Assembly: GCA_037447655.1 (NCBI GenBank)
Contig: JBBHKE010000100.1
Location: 108,954-172,953, forward strand
DNA length: 64,000 nt
Source of the DNA: Zygnema cylindricum
Taxonomy: Eukaryota; Streptophyta; Zygnematophyceae; Zygnematales; Zygnemataceae
Reading direction: 5' to 3'
Part shown: positions 19,797-30,666 of the stretch, one piece after another
Layout: each line of letters starts with the position of its first letter
Position numbering within the stretch: position 1 is the first letter of the stretch
Position numbers and translations under genes: made by a program
Notes under the pieces: generated by a model
The model's database searches: none
Told to the model about the DNA's origin: nothing
The model's input: the letters and a program-made list of their open reading frames with translations, nothing else

Positions 19797-21863
19797 CGTA
19801 TCGCTGGCGTCTGTAATTATCGTCCAAGGTAGGTTCCGGTCGAGAACGGCTAACACAGGGGCGGTAACCAACCGTTCCTTTAGCGTGTTGAAAGCTGCCC
19901 CTTGCGCCGATTTCCACTCGTAGGGCACGTCATTCCTATGTAATTCCGTGAGTGGTGCAGCGATTTTGGCGAAACCTTCGACAAATCGTCGATAATAGGA
20001 GCATAAACCCAGAAAGCTCCGTAATTCCGTAATGTTCACCGGCTGCGGCCACTCCTCCACTGCCCTTGTTTTGTTCGGATCTACTGCGATTCCATCCCGG
20101 CTCACCACATGGCCCTAAAAATCAATTTTCTCCTTCAAGAAGTCACATTTGCTCCTCTTTGCGTACAACTTATTCTCTCGAAAGACTTTTAGGACAAATC
20201 ATAGGTGCTTCCTGTGTTCCTCCAATGTTCTGCTATACACCAAGATGTCGTCTAAAAAGACGATTACAAATGCGTCCAGATATTGTCGAAAGATGGAGTT
20301 CATCAGATGCATAAAAGTCGCCGGCGCATTGGTTAACCCAAACGGCATTACCCGAAACTGGAAATGACCATACCGAGTTCTAAACGCCGTCTTTTCCACA
20401 TCTTTGTCAGCAATTCTAATCTGGTGATAGCCGCTCCGCAGATCTATCTTTGAAAAATATTTAGCACCTCGAAGTCGGTCAAACAATTCGTCTTTTCTCG
20501 GTAAAGGGTACGCATTTTTGATCGTTAACTTAGTTAGCGCTCGGTAGTCCACACACATACGGAAACCTCCATCTTTTTTATTCACGAAAAGAACGGGAGC
20601 TCCATACGGTGACTTGCTCGCTTCTATTGCTCCGGCTTCAACCATCTCCGCGAGTTGCTTTTTGAGTTCGTCTAATTCGGTGTAACTCATCTTGTACATC
20701 CGATTAGCCGGGGGTGCCGCTCCGAGAACAAGTTCTATCTTGTGGTCTACTTCGCGCTTCGGAGGTAAGCCCTCGTGAAGCTTCGGGGAAAAAACATCTA
20801 CGTACTCCTCGAGAATTTTTGTCACGACTTCCAGGGCCTCTTCGGAAGTCTTGCCGGTGTCGTCACTTTCTTTTGAGTTGAAGTCGGGATCCTTCTTCTT
20901 CCATTCCTCCAGGATCTCCTCCTTCGCCTCCTCCATGGGCTGGACGATCGCTACACTAATAATTTCCCCTTTTCTGAGTGCCGTCTTAAGCTGTAAAGCC
21001 GAAAGTAGGCGTCCCTCTTCCGATCCTTTACCAGCTACTCCCGCTTTTACCTCAAACTCTTCTTCGCCCTTCCTCACTCTCATGGCCCCACTTCTCGAAT
21101 CGATCGTCGGATTCCATTTTTGCAACCACGGCTTCCCCAAGATTACTTTTTGGTCCCCAAAAGGTAATACATGAAGAGTGTCGTACCATCGGAATCTCCC
21201 GATACCTACACGTAACCTCGGGGTACAATAGGTAATGGATAAGGAACTTTCGTCTGCCAACTGCATCGACTGCTGATTCGTAAGCACCACGGGAGGAAGC
21301 TTCAACTTTTTCACCGTTGCCTCGTTGATGAAATTTCCCGATGCTCCGGAGTCCACCATGAAACTGGTTGCGCACACTCCGATTTGACTCCGAAATATCA
21401 AAGGGTCTCCTCCTTCACCGGCTAACCTCATGACGTTAAGTTTCCCCTTTCTTACATATTTCCGTTTTGGACAATCACGGGCCATATGGTCCGGGGAACC
21501 GCACTGGAAGCATAAGCCATTCTGCCTCCTATGTTGGAGCTCCTCGGGGGATAAGTGGTTGGCCTTGGTCTTGATAGTTTTCTTCTTTTTCCGCAGTACG
21601 TTGACCACCTCCTTATCCTCATCAATTGCTCCGAGCTCCATGGGAGTTGGACCATCGGCTCGACGACCCCCTCCACCGCTACTCGACCCAAAATGATAAG
21701 GTCCTCGGAGGGTGAAGTCCACTGAATTGGTCCGCTCACCAAATTGAATGATTGCTGAGAGACTAAGAGTTGTGCTTTCCCGAGCGAGCCATTGTTCCAC
21801 ATCCCTACTAATAAAGGATTTGAGCCCCTTCACATAGCGATCCACTGCTTCATCTTCCGTCAT
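19797..21863 (-). pseudogene. pol: Gypsy A Gag C-terminus, protease and reverse transcriptase
   Basis: Reading leftwards: Gag C-terminal part, zinc knuckle [14 protein letters not shown], protease with the active site [12 protein letters not shown], a linker rich in Glu/Lys, then RT with [28 protein letters not shown] (first catalytic Asp) and [11 protein letters not shown] (paired Asp). A TAG near 20113 splits the frame just before [12 protein letters not shown] connection and the start of RNaseH ([12 protein letters not shown]) follow. The 554-codon open stretch 21863-20199 is the best preserved part of the gypsy element. Confidence 0.9.
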
Positions 21864-22375
21864 AATAGGTATTTAAACCTTACACTCCAAAAATCGTTGC
21901 GTAAACTCCAACATGGAAGTTCGTTGCTTCAGCACTGCGATCTTATCTCGTGCAGCCTTAACCGTATTAACAGGCTGCCAAGCGTCTCAGAGGAACTGAA
22001 CGAAGAGAGCCCAAACGGTCGGTATCTCATCACTCTCCACCAATGTCCTCCACCATGCACCCGCTGCCCCCTTAAGAAGACCACCCGCGTAGTGAATCTT
22101 CTCTCGGTCCGACAGGCTAGGAAAATTCTCGAGATAATTCGCAACAGAGAATAGCCATGTGTCCAGGTTCATGTGTCTTGCGGGGTGAACTCGTCGGGAA
22201 GTCCTAATTTCGGTCTCTTGGAGTCTCTCTCCATGCCTCCATGAGGTCGCTCACCAAGACTAGATTCCAAAGCTGCAATGGTGTTGCTCAGCTGCGGGTT
22301 CTGTAATCTCACGCTTTCTAGCACCTTGAGAACTTGCGCTAACATTTTTGTAGTAGATACGTCATGTTCGTCCAT
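21864..22375 (-). pseudogene. gag: Gypsy A gag N-terminal and capsid-like part
   Basis: From the ATG at 22375: MDEHDVSTTKMLAQVLKVLE, then a helical segment, a stop/frameshift near 22170, and the retrotransposon Gag core DREKIHYAGGLLKGAAGAWW typical of gypsy capsids. TAG near 21987 and TAA near 21873 break it again before the downstream frame at 21863. Confidence 0.8.
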
Positions 22376-22408
22376 GCTGTCGGGTCATGAAAATAGCTCC
22401 GATACCAG
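22376..22408 (-). other. Primer-binding site and leader of gypsy A
   Basis: On the minus strand TGGTATCGGAGC (22407-22396) starts one base after the LTR. It matches the 3' terminus of initiator tRNA-Met apart from one base. This element therefore uses the conventional 3'-end primer, unlike the copia elements inserted in it. The leader before the gag ATG is only about 20 bases. Confidence 0.85.
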
Positions 22409-22900
22409 TGTAAAAGGGACAGGGATTTTAGGCACAGCAATACACCACCATGCACAACGGAAAGCTCCAAAGATCTTCCCGTAGCAACAGCAGGCGCACA
22501 CAGCAATAACAGACAAGATTGCGCTTTATTACCCAAGGGAGGATTACAAAATTCGGCGCTCGCTGCGAAGGTCTACTAAAAAAAGTCTGTCTCGTACTAC
22601 GTCTGTCTCACTATTTAAACTAACTGCTTGTCAACCCAATACAGTACAAATGTACACGTGGACCTTCGCGGTCAACCGAGATCTATCCACAATATTCTTC
22701 TAGAACTATACGGTAAAATCTACTTTCCGCGGCATTGCTATACTGCTAAGCAGCGTTGCTATGCTGCGCTACGTTATTCTACTAAGTTGCTATGCTGCTA
22801 TGTTGCGCTAATTTGGAATCGCAGCTGCGCTGCTCTGCAACCACAACTATAGCAGCCTACTTTCTAGCCACTAAGTACTCCACCTTGTAACCCTGTTACA
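22409..22900 (-). repeat. 5' LTR of gypsy A
   Basis: Same ends and length as the 3' LTR. A TTTAAATA box (minus sense) lies at about 22612-22619. The GC-rich right part (22735-22880) is a cluster of inverted repeats built from GCTGCG, TTGCTATGCTGC and ATAGCAGC. Flank gaaag at 22901 may pair with gaaat at 1012. Confidence 0.9.
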
Positions 22901-23685
22901 GAAAGGTACCGCACTGTAATAATACAGGGCGCACGAAACAAATATCAAAGACATTTGTTTCGACAGTCAAGATTAAAAGTACGAAATATAATCAAACGGC
23001 TCCCATTTAAGCCAGCTGTACGAAATGGTAATTCCGGCGGTTTTTGGACACGCCAACACCGGATGACACGTGGCAGCATTATGGAGGATTGCGCAATCTC
23101 CGAAACGCAAGTTGACAAATTCGGATATGACAATTGTCACCATTATAGACATGCAGTACAAGTACCGTCCAGAAAGTACTCCGGCACTTTTACTTTCTTG
23201 TACGGTACAGTCTTGTGATTGGACCTTATTTCAGTACTAGGGGGCTTAGAGAGGGGTTTTATGACTTATAATATTTTGGGTAGGTAGTCGCCTATTTGTG
23301 AGAGCACCTTGTATAAAAAGCTAACTTTGGGCAACCATAACAATCAATTTACTTAACCATTTTCAATGATTTTTTTTGCTCCCGACTCAATGGATTCAAA
23401 GCTACACAGGAAATTAATAGGTCGAAGTTTGTCTACCAAGGTGGTTACATTTCTAAGGGAAAGTCAAAGTGGGTAAATGTGTCCAAATCTCATATTCTAA
23501 CTTTACATTCTGTGGTGAAACTGAGCACACAGAAAGTGTTATTTCACAATGGTGAAAATGTATTGGGGTTGTGATTGTCAAGGGGTCAGTTATTTGGGTT
23601 TATATCAAGTTAGGAGTCGACACTATCAAGATAAGTTTCTTTGTGATATGCAATTTCTGTGGGAAATGGAGCAGACAAAGTTTCA
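22901..23685 (+). repeat. Right part of old copia LTR J
   Basis: Shows the 3' two thirds of the copia-LTR plan: an ACACGTGG box near 23064, a decayed GTCCAGAAAGTAC / TTTCTTGTAC inverted repeat, gattgg near 23217, TATAAAAAG near 23312 and the end caaagtttca at 23685. What follows is copia pol sequence, not a PBS, so J is a solo LTR or a 3' LTR. Confidence 0.7.
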
Positions 23686-23764
23686 ATGAGCCTCAGTCAT
23701 ACTTGGATGCAATGAACAGTCCAGAGAAACACAGATGGGTTAGAACAATAACTGATGAGATGGC
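23686..23764 (+). pseudogene. Copia pol fragment (start of RT)
   Basis: The 26 codons read EPQSYLDAMNSPEKHRWVR and TITDEMA, matching the beginning of RT in elements B-D. It is trapped between LTR J and LTR L. Its first 14 bases recur inverted at 26276-26289, where a minus-strand pol fragment ends. Confidence 0.75.
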
Positions 23765-24025
23765 TATTGAATTAACTAGTTTTTGGGTATTTTCTATGTC
23801 TAAATAGATCAGCGGAAAAAGACAAAAAAAACGTATGCAGCATGCCTCCATCCCATCTCTTTAGCCCCCATACTTGTTGTAGTCACTAAAGGAGAGAGAG
23901 AGTGATAAAGCCATGGTCGCCTTAGTTCCATAGGAAGGACTAAAGAGTGACTTAAGTAACTCTCAACAAAAGGTTGAGTCGAACAAGACTCGAAACTGCG
24001 ACCCGCAGAGCGCGGCGTAGCCGTC
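23765..24025 (+). repeat. 5' part of copia LTR L, cut by LTR M
   Basis: Begins tattgaattaactag (an eroded TGTTGAAATTA start), then tattttctatgtct, tagtcactaaagg, agccatgg and a tRNA-like module (23974-24025, gttgagtcgaacaagactcg) as in LTRs C and X. The continuation after insertion of M is not seen. Confidence 0.65.
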
Positions 24026-25023
24026 TGTTGAAATTAAAAGTTTTCTTATGTATTTTCTAGGTTTCTTAATTGATCTAAAATAAGGAGGAAAAGCATAGGT
24101 AGCCTGCTTCCAACTTCTCTCTCTGGCCCCCATACTTGTCGTTGTCACTTAAGGCTGGAGAGGAAGCTAGAGCGATGGCTGCCTATGCTTCCGCTAGAGT
24201 CAAAAGGCAGCCCTTTTGGTAAACTTACCAAAAAGGTTCACGGACCCAGGATTTAATCCTGGTACCTACCGTCCGTCTAAATAGCCTAGTATTCTTACCA
24301 TGTAGCCTAACACCTGTGTCGAAGTATATAGGGTACGATAGCTACCTAACGATGTGGAAATATAGAAGTTCATTTAATTGACGAACGGATCACAATCACA
24401 TAGCAATAGTTAGATAGAGTTACATCGGATATACTACTTGTATTTTTAACGGCCCTGAATTAATGTCGATATCAATCAGACGCCAGAGGAAGAAGCCGGT
24501 ATCGCGAAATGGACGATTTGGCGATTTGCGGTCACAGCCACACCAGGTAAGACATGGCAACGTGAAATTTGATAGCGCCATCTTTGGGACATACCATAGC
24601 CAACTCGGATATGACAAGCGTCGTCTTTTTGGTCATGCTGTAAAATGGCCGTATAGAAAGTATTCCGGGCCAAGTACCTTTTTTTACTGTACAATGATTT
24701 GATTGGCTCGATACTTCTCTAGTAGAGGGGTTAGAGAGGGGTTTAGGACTTAAGAGAATTTGAAGTAGCAGCCTCTCTTCAGAGAACTCCTGCATAAAAT
24801 GTCATCTTTGACTATTGATAAATTACTGCTCACAGGAGCAAATTCAAGGATTCTGTTTATAATAGACTCAAGGGGGTTTACTCTTCTAAAGGGTGAAGTC
24901 TGGTCAGTCTGTATTTGGTCAAGGTATCAGTAATACTCATATAAAGACGAAGGGATTGAGGCTATCCTAGGGGCTTCTGGTAAGCTACCTACTCTGAGTA
25001 CCAATGGAGGTCTCAAAGTTACA
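24026..25023 (+). repeat. 5' LTR of copia M
   Basis: Starts TGTTGAAATTAAAAG and ends caaagttaca just before a PBS. Contains the paired stem CGGAC ... GTCCG around aggatttaatcct (24241-24275), a GTATAGAAAGTA inverted repeat, gattgg near 24699 and a TATA-like gcataaaatg before a TTTGAC motif. The gag ATG is at 25004, 20 bases from the LTR end. Confidence 0.8.
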
Positions 25024-25215
25024 AGTTTTGGGCCCACCCTCTAGGTTGCCCACATTTAATGGGACTGGGTTCATCTACTAGGAGAGTATGATGATAGGAG
25101 CCCTATGTGAGAAAAATTTTTGGGGAATAGTGAGTGGGTGAGTATAACGTCCTTCCAGTCGTGTAATCCCTCCAAGGTTTGGAGGAAGCAAATTTGATAG
25201 GAAACCAGATCCTGT
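25004..25215 (+). pseudogene. gag: Copia M gag N-terminal fragment with half-tRNA PBS
   Basis: MEVSKLQVLGPPSRLPTFNG is encoded across the LTR end and the PBS (25024-25038, agttttgggcccacc, one base off the usual site). The FIYW tryptophan codon is TAG (25079-25081), codon 26. The sequence remains gag-like (KNFWGIVSG) to about 25210 and is then cut off by LTR F1. Confidence 0.75.
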
Positions 25216-26275
25216 TGGTTTTTGGAAACCTTTAGTCCTCTCTATATCACATTGCTATGCTGCCATGCTCCGCTGGTCACAGCGCAGACATAGCAGCATG
25301 TATGAAAAAGATGTTGTGCTGCCATGCTGCGCTGGTCACATCGCAGCCATAGCAGCTTGCGTACTAAGTACTAAGAGTATTGAACGTACGGAATTGGACT
25401 TCAAGTGACGCGAAGAAACATAGACGAAAGTGTTGAATGTGTTGGAGAAATGGACGGCGGATCGGGAAGCGATCCGATGATTAACATCCGAAATGATTTA
25501 AATTGTACGTCGGCCGTACGAAACATAATGCGGCGGTCAATATGTGATGAATTGGACGCCACCGGAGCTACGGACGGCAGCGCCGTCAGTTTGGTGAGGG
25601 TCGCGAAATCGCGTCCATCACATGATATTTATTTTGGACGGTCCTGATTCGTTTGACGGAATTCGTACGACGTGTAAATATTTAACAATGTTTTGTCCTG
25701 TGTATTTAGTTATTAGTGTAGATCTCAGGTACACTCACATAATTAGAGGTATTTGATTGATTACGTACGGCTGGTATGCCTCCGTACAGTTAGTAGTAAG
25801 CTGTAGTGTATATTTGTAGGACTTAGTCATTTATAGACTTAGGAACCTTTTGGACAGAAACTGTTTTTGCTCATTTTTGGGAATTTCATCTGAGAATTGC
25901 TCTCAGTAGTACTGGCAGAATTGTCTGAAATTTTGCATGTGTGTTCCTCCTTGCATTTAAAATATTGTGGCAAATTTTCAGACCTATTGTGTGTCTAATT
26001 TTCTTGGGGCTTCATTGTGAAGTTGGTCATATTTATCAAAGTTCTGGCAAGCTGTTTTTTCTGCAACTTTGAATGAGTGTTGTGATTATTCGGTTTGGTA
26101 TTATTATATGAAATTTGGTGGGAATACTGAGTGGACTAGAAAATATCTGGTTGAGTAGTTTCAGCTTGGTTTGAAAATTCTGTAGAATTCTGAGTGGAAT
26201 CAAATGAGGCTGTTTTGGGGTAGTCTGTGGTGCTTCCGAGGGTACATACATGGCTGAAAAGGGCTATGAACAACA
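25216..26275 (+). repeat. LTR F, copy 1 (solo or 3' LTR)
   Basis: About 1060 bp, roughly 97% like the F2 copy at 29622 in the stretches compared; ends gaacaaca. It lacks the tRNA-like module but has two successive hairpin-forming blocks near its start (25247-25300 and 25310-25355) built from TGCTATGCTGC and GCAGCCATAGCAGC. It is followed by minus-strand copia pol, not by a PBS. The exact left end is uncertain within 3 bases (TG at 25216 or 25213), and I found no matching flanks. Confidence 0.75.
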
Positions 26276-27075
26276 TGACTGAGGCTCATTTGGATGAGAA
26301 AGCTTTGTTACCTTGCAAGAAGCTTGTTTTTCTTGAAGACTTTTGCTGCTCCCCCGTCCTCACTCAAATTCCGAAGCTGGAATGGAGGGTAGTCTTGGAT
26401 TCCTCCGAACTGTCTCATCAGCTCCCCTATCCGTGGGAACCGGTTCAGACCCTTCTTCCTCTCTCTCCTCAAAGTGTGTAGGAATATGAGGGGATTCTGG
26501 TATATCCCCCTCATCTTTTATCTCCCTTGAATTTGCAGTCATGTATTCACTAGTGTCCCTTCTAGGAAGATCTAAGTCCTCCTCACTCTCGGACTCAAAA
26601 CTGATCTTTATTTTCTTAGTGTATTTGAAGGGATCAAAAGACTTCCATTCATCCATGACAACTAGATGCTTTACCAGAATGATATCTTGTTTAGCTAAGT
26701 CATAGACTCTATATCCCTTGACATCCTCATCATATCCCACAAAATATCTTGGTTTCCCTTTAGCATATAGTTTCTAGTTTTTCTTATCTGTGTCAAGACT
26801 GTAAACTTGACTACCGAATACTTTCAAGTGGGAAACATTCGATTTCTTTCCAACCCATCTCTTATAGGGGGTCATTCTTTTAACAGCTGTAGTGAGGACT
26901 CTGTTCTTAATGTAGTTAGCACAGTTCATGGCCTCTGCCCAAAATCTTCTTCCTATTTTCTTATCTGCCAACATGCTACACACAATATCTCCCAAAGTTT
27001 GGTTTAACCTCTCAGCTACCCCATTCTGTTCTGGATTATTCGGTACAGTTTTCTGTTGCTGAACTCCCTCATCTC
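26276..27075 (-). pseudogene. pol: Copia G integrase C-terminal part and RT linker
   Basis: Reading leftwards: EQNGVAERLNQTLG (integrase Glu), GRRFWAEAMNCANYIKNRVL, YKRWVGKKSNVSHLKVFGSQ, a stop at the usual KNWKLDAKGKP position, then YFVGYDEDVKGYRVYDLA and the acidic tail up to NPRLPSIPASEFE, a stop, and the start of RT (LSHPNEPQS). The sequence stops at LTR F1; RT and RNaseH are missing. Its 5' half lies beyond the N gap. Confidence 0.8.
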
Positions 27076-27085
27076 NNNNNNNNNN
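27076..27085. other. Assembly gap of 10 N
   Basis: Ten N characters. The protease and most of the integrase of the minus-strand element G are missing around it, so the true distance is unknown. Confidence 1.
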
Positions 27086-27320
27086 CTACTATCCTCGAGA
27101 TACGCTTTTTTGCCAAAACCCCCAATCACTCACCTGCTAACCCCGCAGGTAGTTCAGAACCTTAAGGAGTTCCCAAACTTCCTTCGTCTAAGTGTTTCTT
27201 TCCTCCAGGTAGAAGTTTCCTCCTCTATTTCCTTCCTGTCCACCACCTGTTTCCTCGCCTCTTCCTCTTCTGGTGTGGTTATCGTTGGCTAAGTCGTAAG
27301 TACAGTGGATAAGGCTCCTT
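27086..27320. other. Unassigned segment beside the gap
   Basis: About 235 bp between the gap and the gag of element G does not follow the gag of B, C or D after the conserved CPHLQV motif. On the minus strand it is purine-rich, with Glu/Lys-rich possible codons (EEEEARKQVVDRKEIEEE) and GCAGGTAAG at its start, which resembles a splice donor. I do not recognise it. It may be a filler, a captured sequence or a badly assembled part. Confidence 0.4.
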
Positions 27321-27748
27321 GCCTTACCTGCAAATGAGGACATGCAAGTCCTTGAGTAAGATGGCGTAGGATGAAGTGCTTTGCCGCCATATTGTTGTTA
27401 TCCCAGGTTTAAGTATCATTCTCCTCGTTCCTCGGAATAGGTGACATGAATGCTGAATCGGTTGCTATTGGTGTGGTCTTCTCCTTCTCCGCTCCTTTGT
27501 CCACCACCTGTCCTTCCTTTATCTCCTCCTTTGAAGATGGACCTCCTTTCTTTGTGAATCTGCTTCCTTCAAACCCTTGAGGAATTCCAAGACTTGATGG
27601 ACGCCCCAATCGTCCACTCACTAACCCCCAAAACCGTTTTTTCGCATAGAGCTCCTATCATCATACTTTCCCAGTATATGAAGCCAGTTCCATTAAATAT
27701 TCGTACCCTAGAGGGTGGGCCCATAACCTAAAACTCTGAGACCTCCAT
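27321..27748 (-). pseudogene. gag: Copia G gag N-terminal part with half-tRNA PBS
   Basis: The ATG (27748-27746) lies in the LTR. MEVSEF, then TAG in place of the Gln, then VMGPPSRV across the PBS (27728-27714, minus-strand GGTTATGGGCCCACC). FNGTGFIYW is intact, followed by GRLGRPSSLGIPQGF and the NMAAKHFILRHLTQGLACPH block, close to element B. After that the sequence diverges. Confidence 0.8.
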
Positions 27749-28784
27749 AAGTCCTCAGAGTGGACAGCTTCCAAGAAGCCTCTAGGATAACCCTGACCCC
27801 TTTGTGTTTCAGCAAGAACAACTGCCACTTTGGCAGACAAAAACTCTGACCAACTTCACCTTTGTGAAGGCAAGACTCCCCTGAGTCGATAACAAAAAGA
27901 ATCTCTGAATTTGCTCCCCTGAGCAGTAAGTTATGGAGGGTCAAAGTTGACCTTTTGTACTGAAGCTCTCTCGGAGAGAGGGTCCTATCTCCTAATTTTT
28001 CTAAGTCCTATCTCTCTCACAGACTCTATCTACTGATGTACAGAGCCAATCAGAATGCATCTCCGTACACAAAAGTACAGCTGCCGGTGTAGTTTCTGTA
28101 CGAACATCGTATGACATTGCATTAATGTTGACACGTGGTATGTCCGGATTCGTTCCCGTAATCCACGGAGATGCCGCGATCCAATGTTATTCCGCCACGT
28201 GTCATCTAATGTGGCGATGTACACAAACCGCCGAAATCCTCTTCCGCGATCTCGGCGTTAATTCCGGCCGTCCAATTAAATTCATATTTAATCGTAGCCG
28301 TAATAAATACATGTGCGATATTCTTTTCTATAAAGAAACAAATGCGCGGTATTGATTTCTTATCCGTACCGCTATCCATACTTTTACGATTATGGATCTA
28401 TGTCACCCGTAATCAGTTATAGTTAAATGAATTTTCCTACTCAATAAAAATTAATTAAATATCATACCCTATATTACGTAACATTCGATGAAGACTTAAC
28501 GGCTAAGGCTACCGTCTACTGGCTGCTTGCCGGCCGGTAGGTACAAGGATGAAATCCTGTAGCCGACACCATACCTTTTTAGTGAATTAACCCCTAACTA
28601 ATATATAATCCCGTAAACTTCTGGTTAGTCTAGGTAGCCATGGCTCTAGCTCCCTCTCGAATTTCTCAGTGACTGCGACAAGTTTGAGAGTTGGAGAGAG
28701 AAGTTAGAGGTAGACTGCCTCGGCTTCTTTCTATATTTCTATTTAGACCTAGAAAATACTTTAAATGGATCATTAATTTTTACA
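27729..28784 (-). repeat. 5' LTR of copia G
   Basis: Minus-strand LTR related to that of B. Outer end tttttaca at 28784 (mutated TGTAGAAATT start); inner end TAAAACTCTGAG beside the PBS. Contains the TTTGACC palindrome near 27942, two G-box-like CACGTG sites near 28131 and 28196, and the tRNA-like module near 28498-28573 (aaggatgaaatcctg stem). Confidence 0.8.
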
Positions 28785-29520
28785 CACCAATCATATTACT
28801 GTACCGTACAGAAAGGTACAGCTGCCGGTGTACTTTATGTACGAACATTGTACGACATGACCAAAATGTCGACACGTGTCTTTTGTGGATTCGTTTCCGT
28901 AATCTCTCGAGATGCTGAAATCCAATGTCGTGTTGCCACGTGTTATCCGATGTGGCGGCGAACATAAACCGCTGAAATCTTCTTCCGCGATCTCGGCATT
29001 CTTTCCGGCCGTCCGATTGAATGTCGATTTCAATCGTAGCCGTCATAAATATTTGCTATGTATTTGTTTCGCTATCGAAACAAATTCGCGGTACGTATTT
29101 ATTCTTCGTACTCCTAATCCGTAATTTTTCATAACTGACTCTAGGTATCCCGTATATAGTTGCCGTTAAATGAATTAGCCTATATGTTAACGTTTAGATA
29201 TTTATTAAACTCTATATCGTCGACCACTAATCCTAGACTAAATGGATGAGGCTACCAGCTACCATCGGCATTACCTATCCGTAGGTACTAGGATCGAATC
29301 CTCTAGGCGACAGCTTTCTTTTTAGTAAATTAACTACTTTACTACCCCGTAAATCTTTGGATAGCATAGCCAGCCATAGCACTAGCTTCCTCTCAAACTT
29401 CTTAGTGATTGCAACAAGTGTGAGAGTTGGAGAGAGAAGTTAGAGACAGACTGCCTCGGCTTATTATTCTGCACTTTATTTTAGACCTAGAAAATACTAA
29501 AAGAACCATCAATTTCTACA
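28785..29520 (-). repeat. Partial LTR H, B-like, minus strand
   Basis: Begins in mid-LTR at ccaatcatattactgtacc (inverted CCAAT and GTAC repeat) and runs to the outer end aatttctaca at 29520. Two CACGTG sites, near 28872 and 28937, and a weak tRNA-like region near 29260-29310 remain. It appears cut by insertion of element G, but the missing inner part was not found. Confidence 0.7.
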
Positions 29521-29621
29521 ACAAGGAGCAGCAAAAGGATACAGGAAAAACAGGCCCCTCATATGGTAACTAAGCTATCTCACCCAGATGAGCCTTAGTC
29601 TTACTCGGAGGCAGTGAAAGT
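29521..29621 (+). pseudogene. Copia pol fragment between LTRs H and F2
   Basis: About 33 codons match the integrase tail/RT junction (SSKRIQEKQAPHMVTKLSHP, then DEP-stop-SYSEAVK). The right end merges with the start of LTR F2. Confidence 0.75.
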
Positions 29622-30666
29622 TGGTTTTTGGAAACCTTTAGTCCTCTCTATATCACATTGCTATGCTGCCATGCTGCGCTGGTCACACCGCAGACATAGC
29701 AGCATGTATGAAAAAGATATTGTGCTACCATGCTGCGCTGGTCACATCGCAGCCATAGCAGCTTGCGTACTAAGTACTAAGAGTATTGAACGTACGGAAT
29801 TGGACTTCAAGTGACGCGAAGAAACATAGACGAAAGTGTTGAATGTGTTGGAGAAATGGACGGCGGATCGCGAAGCGATCCGATGATTAACATTCGAAAT
29901 GATTTAAATTGTACGTCGGCCGTACGAAACATAATGCGGCGGTCAACATGTGATGAATTGGACGCCACCGGAGATACGGACGGAAGCGCCGTCAGTTTGG
30001 TGAGGAACGCGAAATCGCGTCCATCACATGATATTTATTTTGGACAGTCCTGATTCGTTTAACGCAATTCGTACGACGTGTAAATATTTAACAATGTTTT
30101 GTCCTGTGTATTTAATTATTAGTGTAGATCTTAGGTACACTCACATTAATGAAGGTAGTTGATTCATTACGTACGGCTGGTATGCCTCCGTACAGTTAGT
30201 GGTAAGCTGTAGTGTATATTTGTAGGACTTAGTCATTTCTAGACTTAGGAACTTTTTGGACAGAAACTGTTTCTACTCCATTTTGGGATTTTCATCTGAG
30301 AATTGCTCTCAGTTTTATCGGGCAGAATTATCTGAAATTTTGCATGTGTGTTCCTCTTTGTATTGGCAATATTGTAGCGAATTTGCAGACCTATTGTGTG
30401 TCTGGTTTGCTTGGGGATTCATTGTGAAGTTGGTCATATTTATCAAAGTTCTGGCAGGCTGTTTTTCTGCAACTTTGACTGAGTGTTGTGATTATTATAT
30501 GAAATTTGGTGGGAATACTTAGTGGACTAGGAAATATCTGGTTGAGTAGTTTCATCTTGGTTTGGTTATTCTGTAGAATTCTGAGTGGAATCAAAGGAGG
30601 CTGTTTTGGGGTAGTCTGTGGTGCTTCCGAGGGTACATTCATGGCTGAAAAGGGCTATGAACAACA
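29622..30666 (+). repeat. LTR F, copy 2: 5' LTR of element F
   Basis: About 1045 bp, ends gaacaaca directly before ggttatgggcccac. It has two palindromic TGCTATGCTGC...ATAGCAGC blocks (29648-29770) and no tRNA-like module. ATG at 30641 lies 25 bases before the LTR end. Its family is only distantly related to the other LTRs, yet it shares the half-tRNA PBS and in-LTR gag start. Confidence 0.8.

Larger units (their letters stand above)
1017..22900 (-). mobile_element. Chromodomain Ty3/gypsy element A, interrupted by copia B and C
   Basis: Two 492-bp LTRs (1017-1508 and 22409-22900) bound the element, about 95% alike over the first 190 bp compared by eye. Reading leftwards: PBS, gag, zinc knuckle, protease, RT, RNaseH, integrase, chromodomain, extra ORF, 3' LTR. 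The RT-before-integrase order and chromodomain mark a chromovirus. Copia B and C sit inside with perfect 5-bp duplications; without them the element is about 9.06 kb. An internal second copy of RNaseH-integrase-chromodomain (about 1.75 kb) makes it longer than a simple element. Stops and frameshifts show it is dead. Confidence 0.92.

Noticed and set aside
25405-25647. 80-codon ORF conserved in both LTR F copies (also 29811-30053) as a small gene
   Set aside because: It lies within the LTR; most differences between the two copies change the amino acid (G/R, I/T, A/D, V/N, R/Q), which does not suggest a protein under selection.
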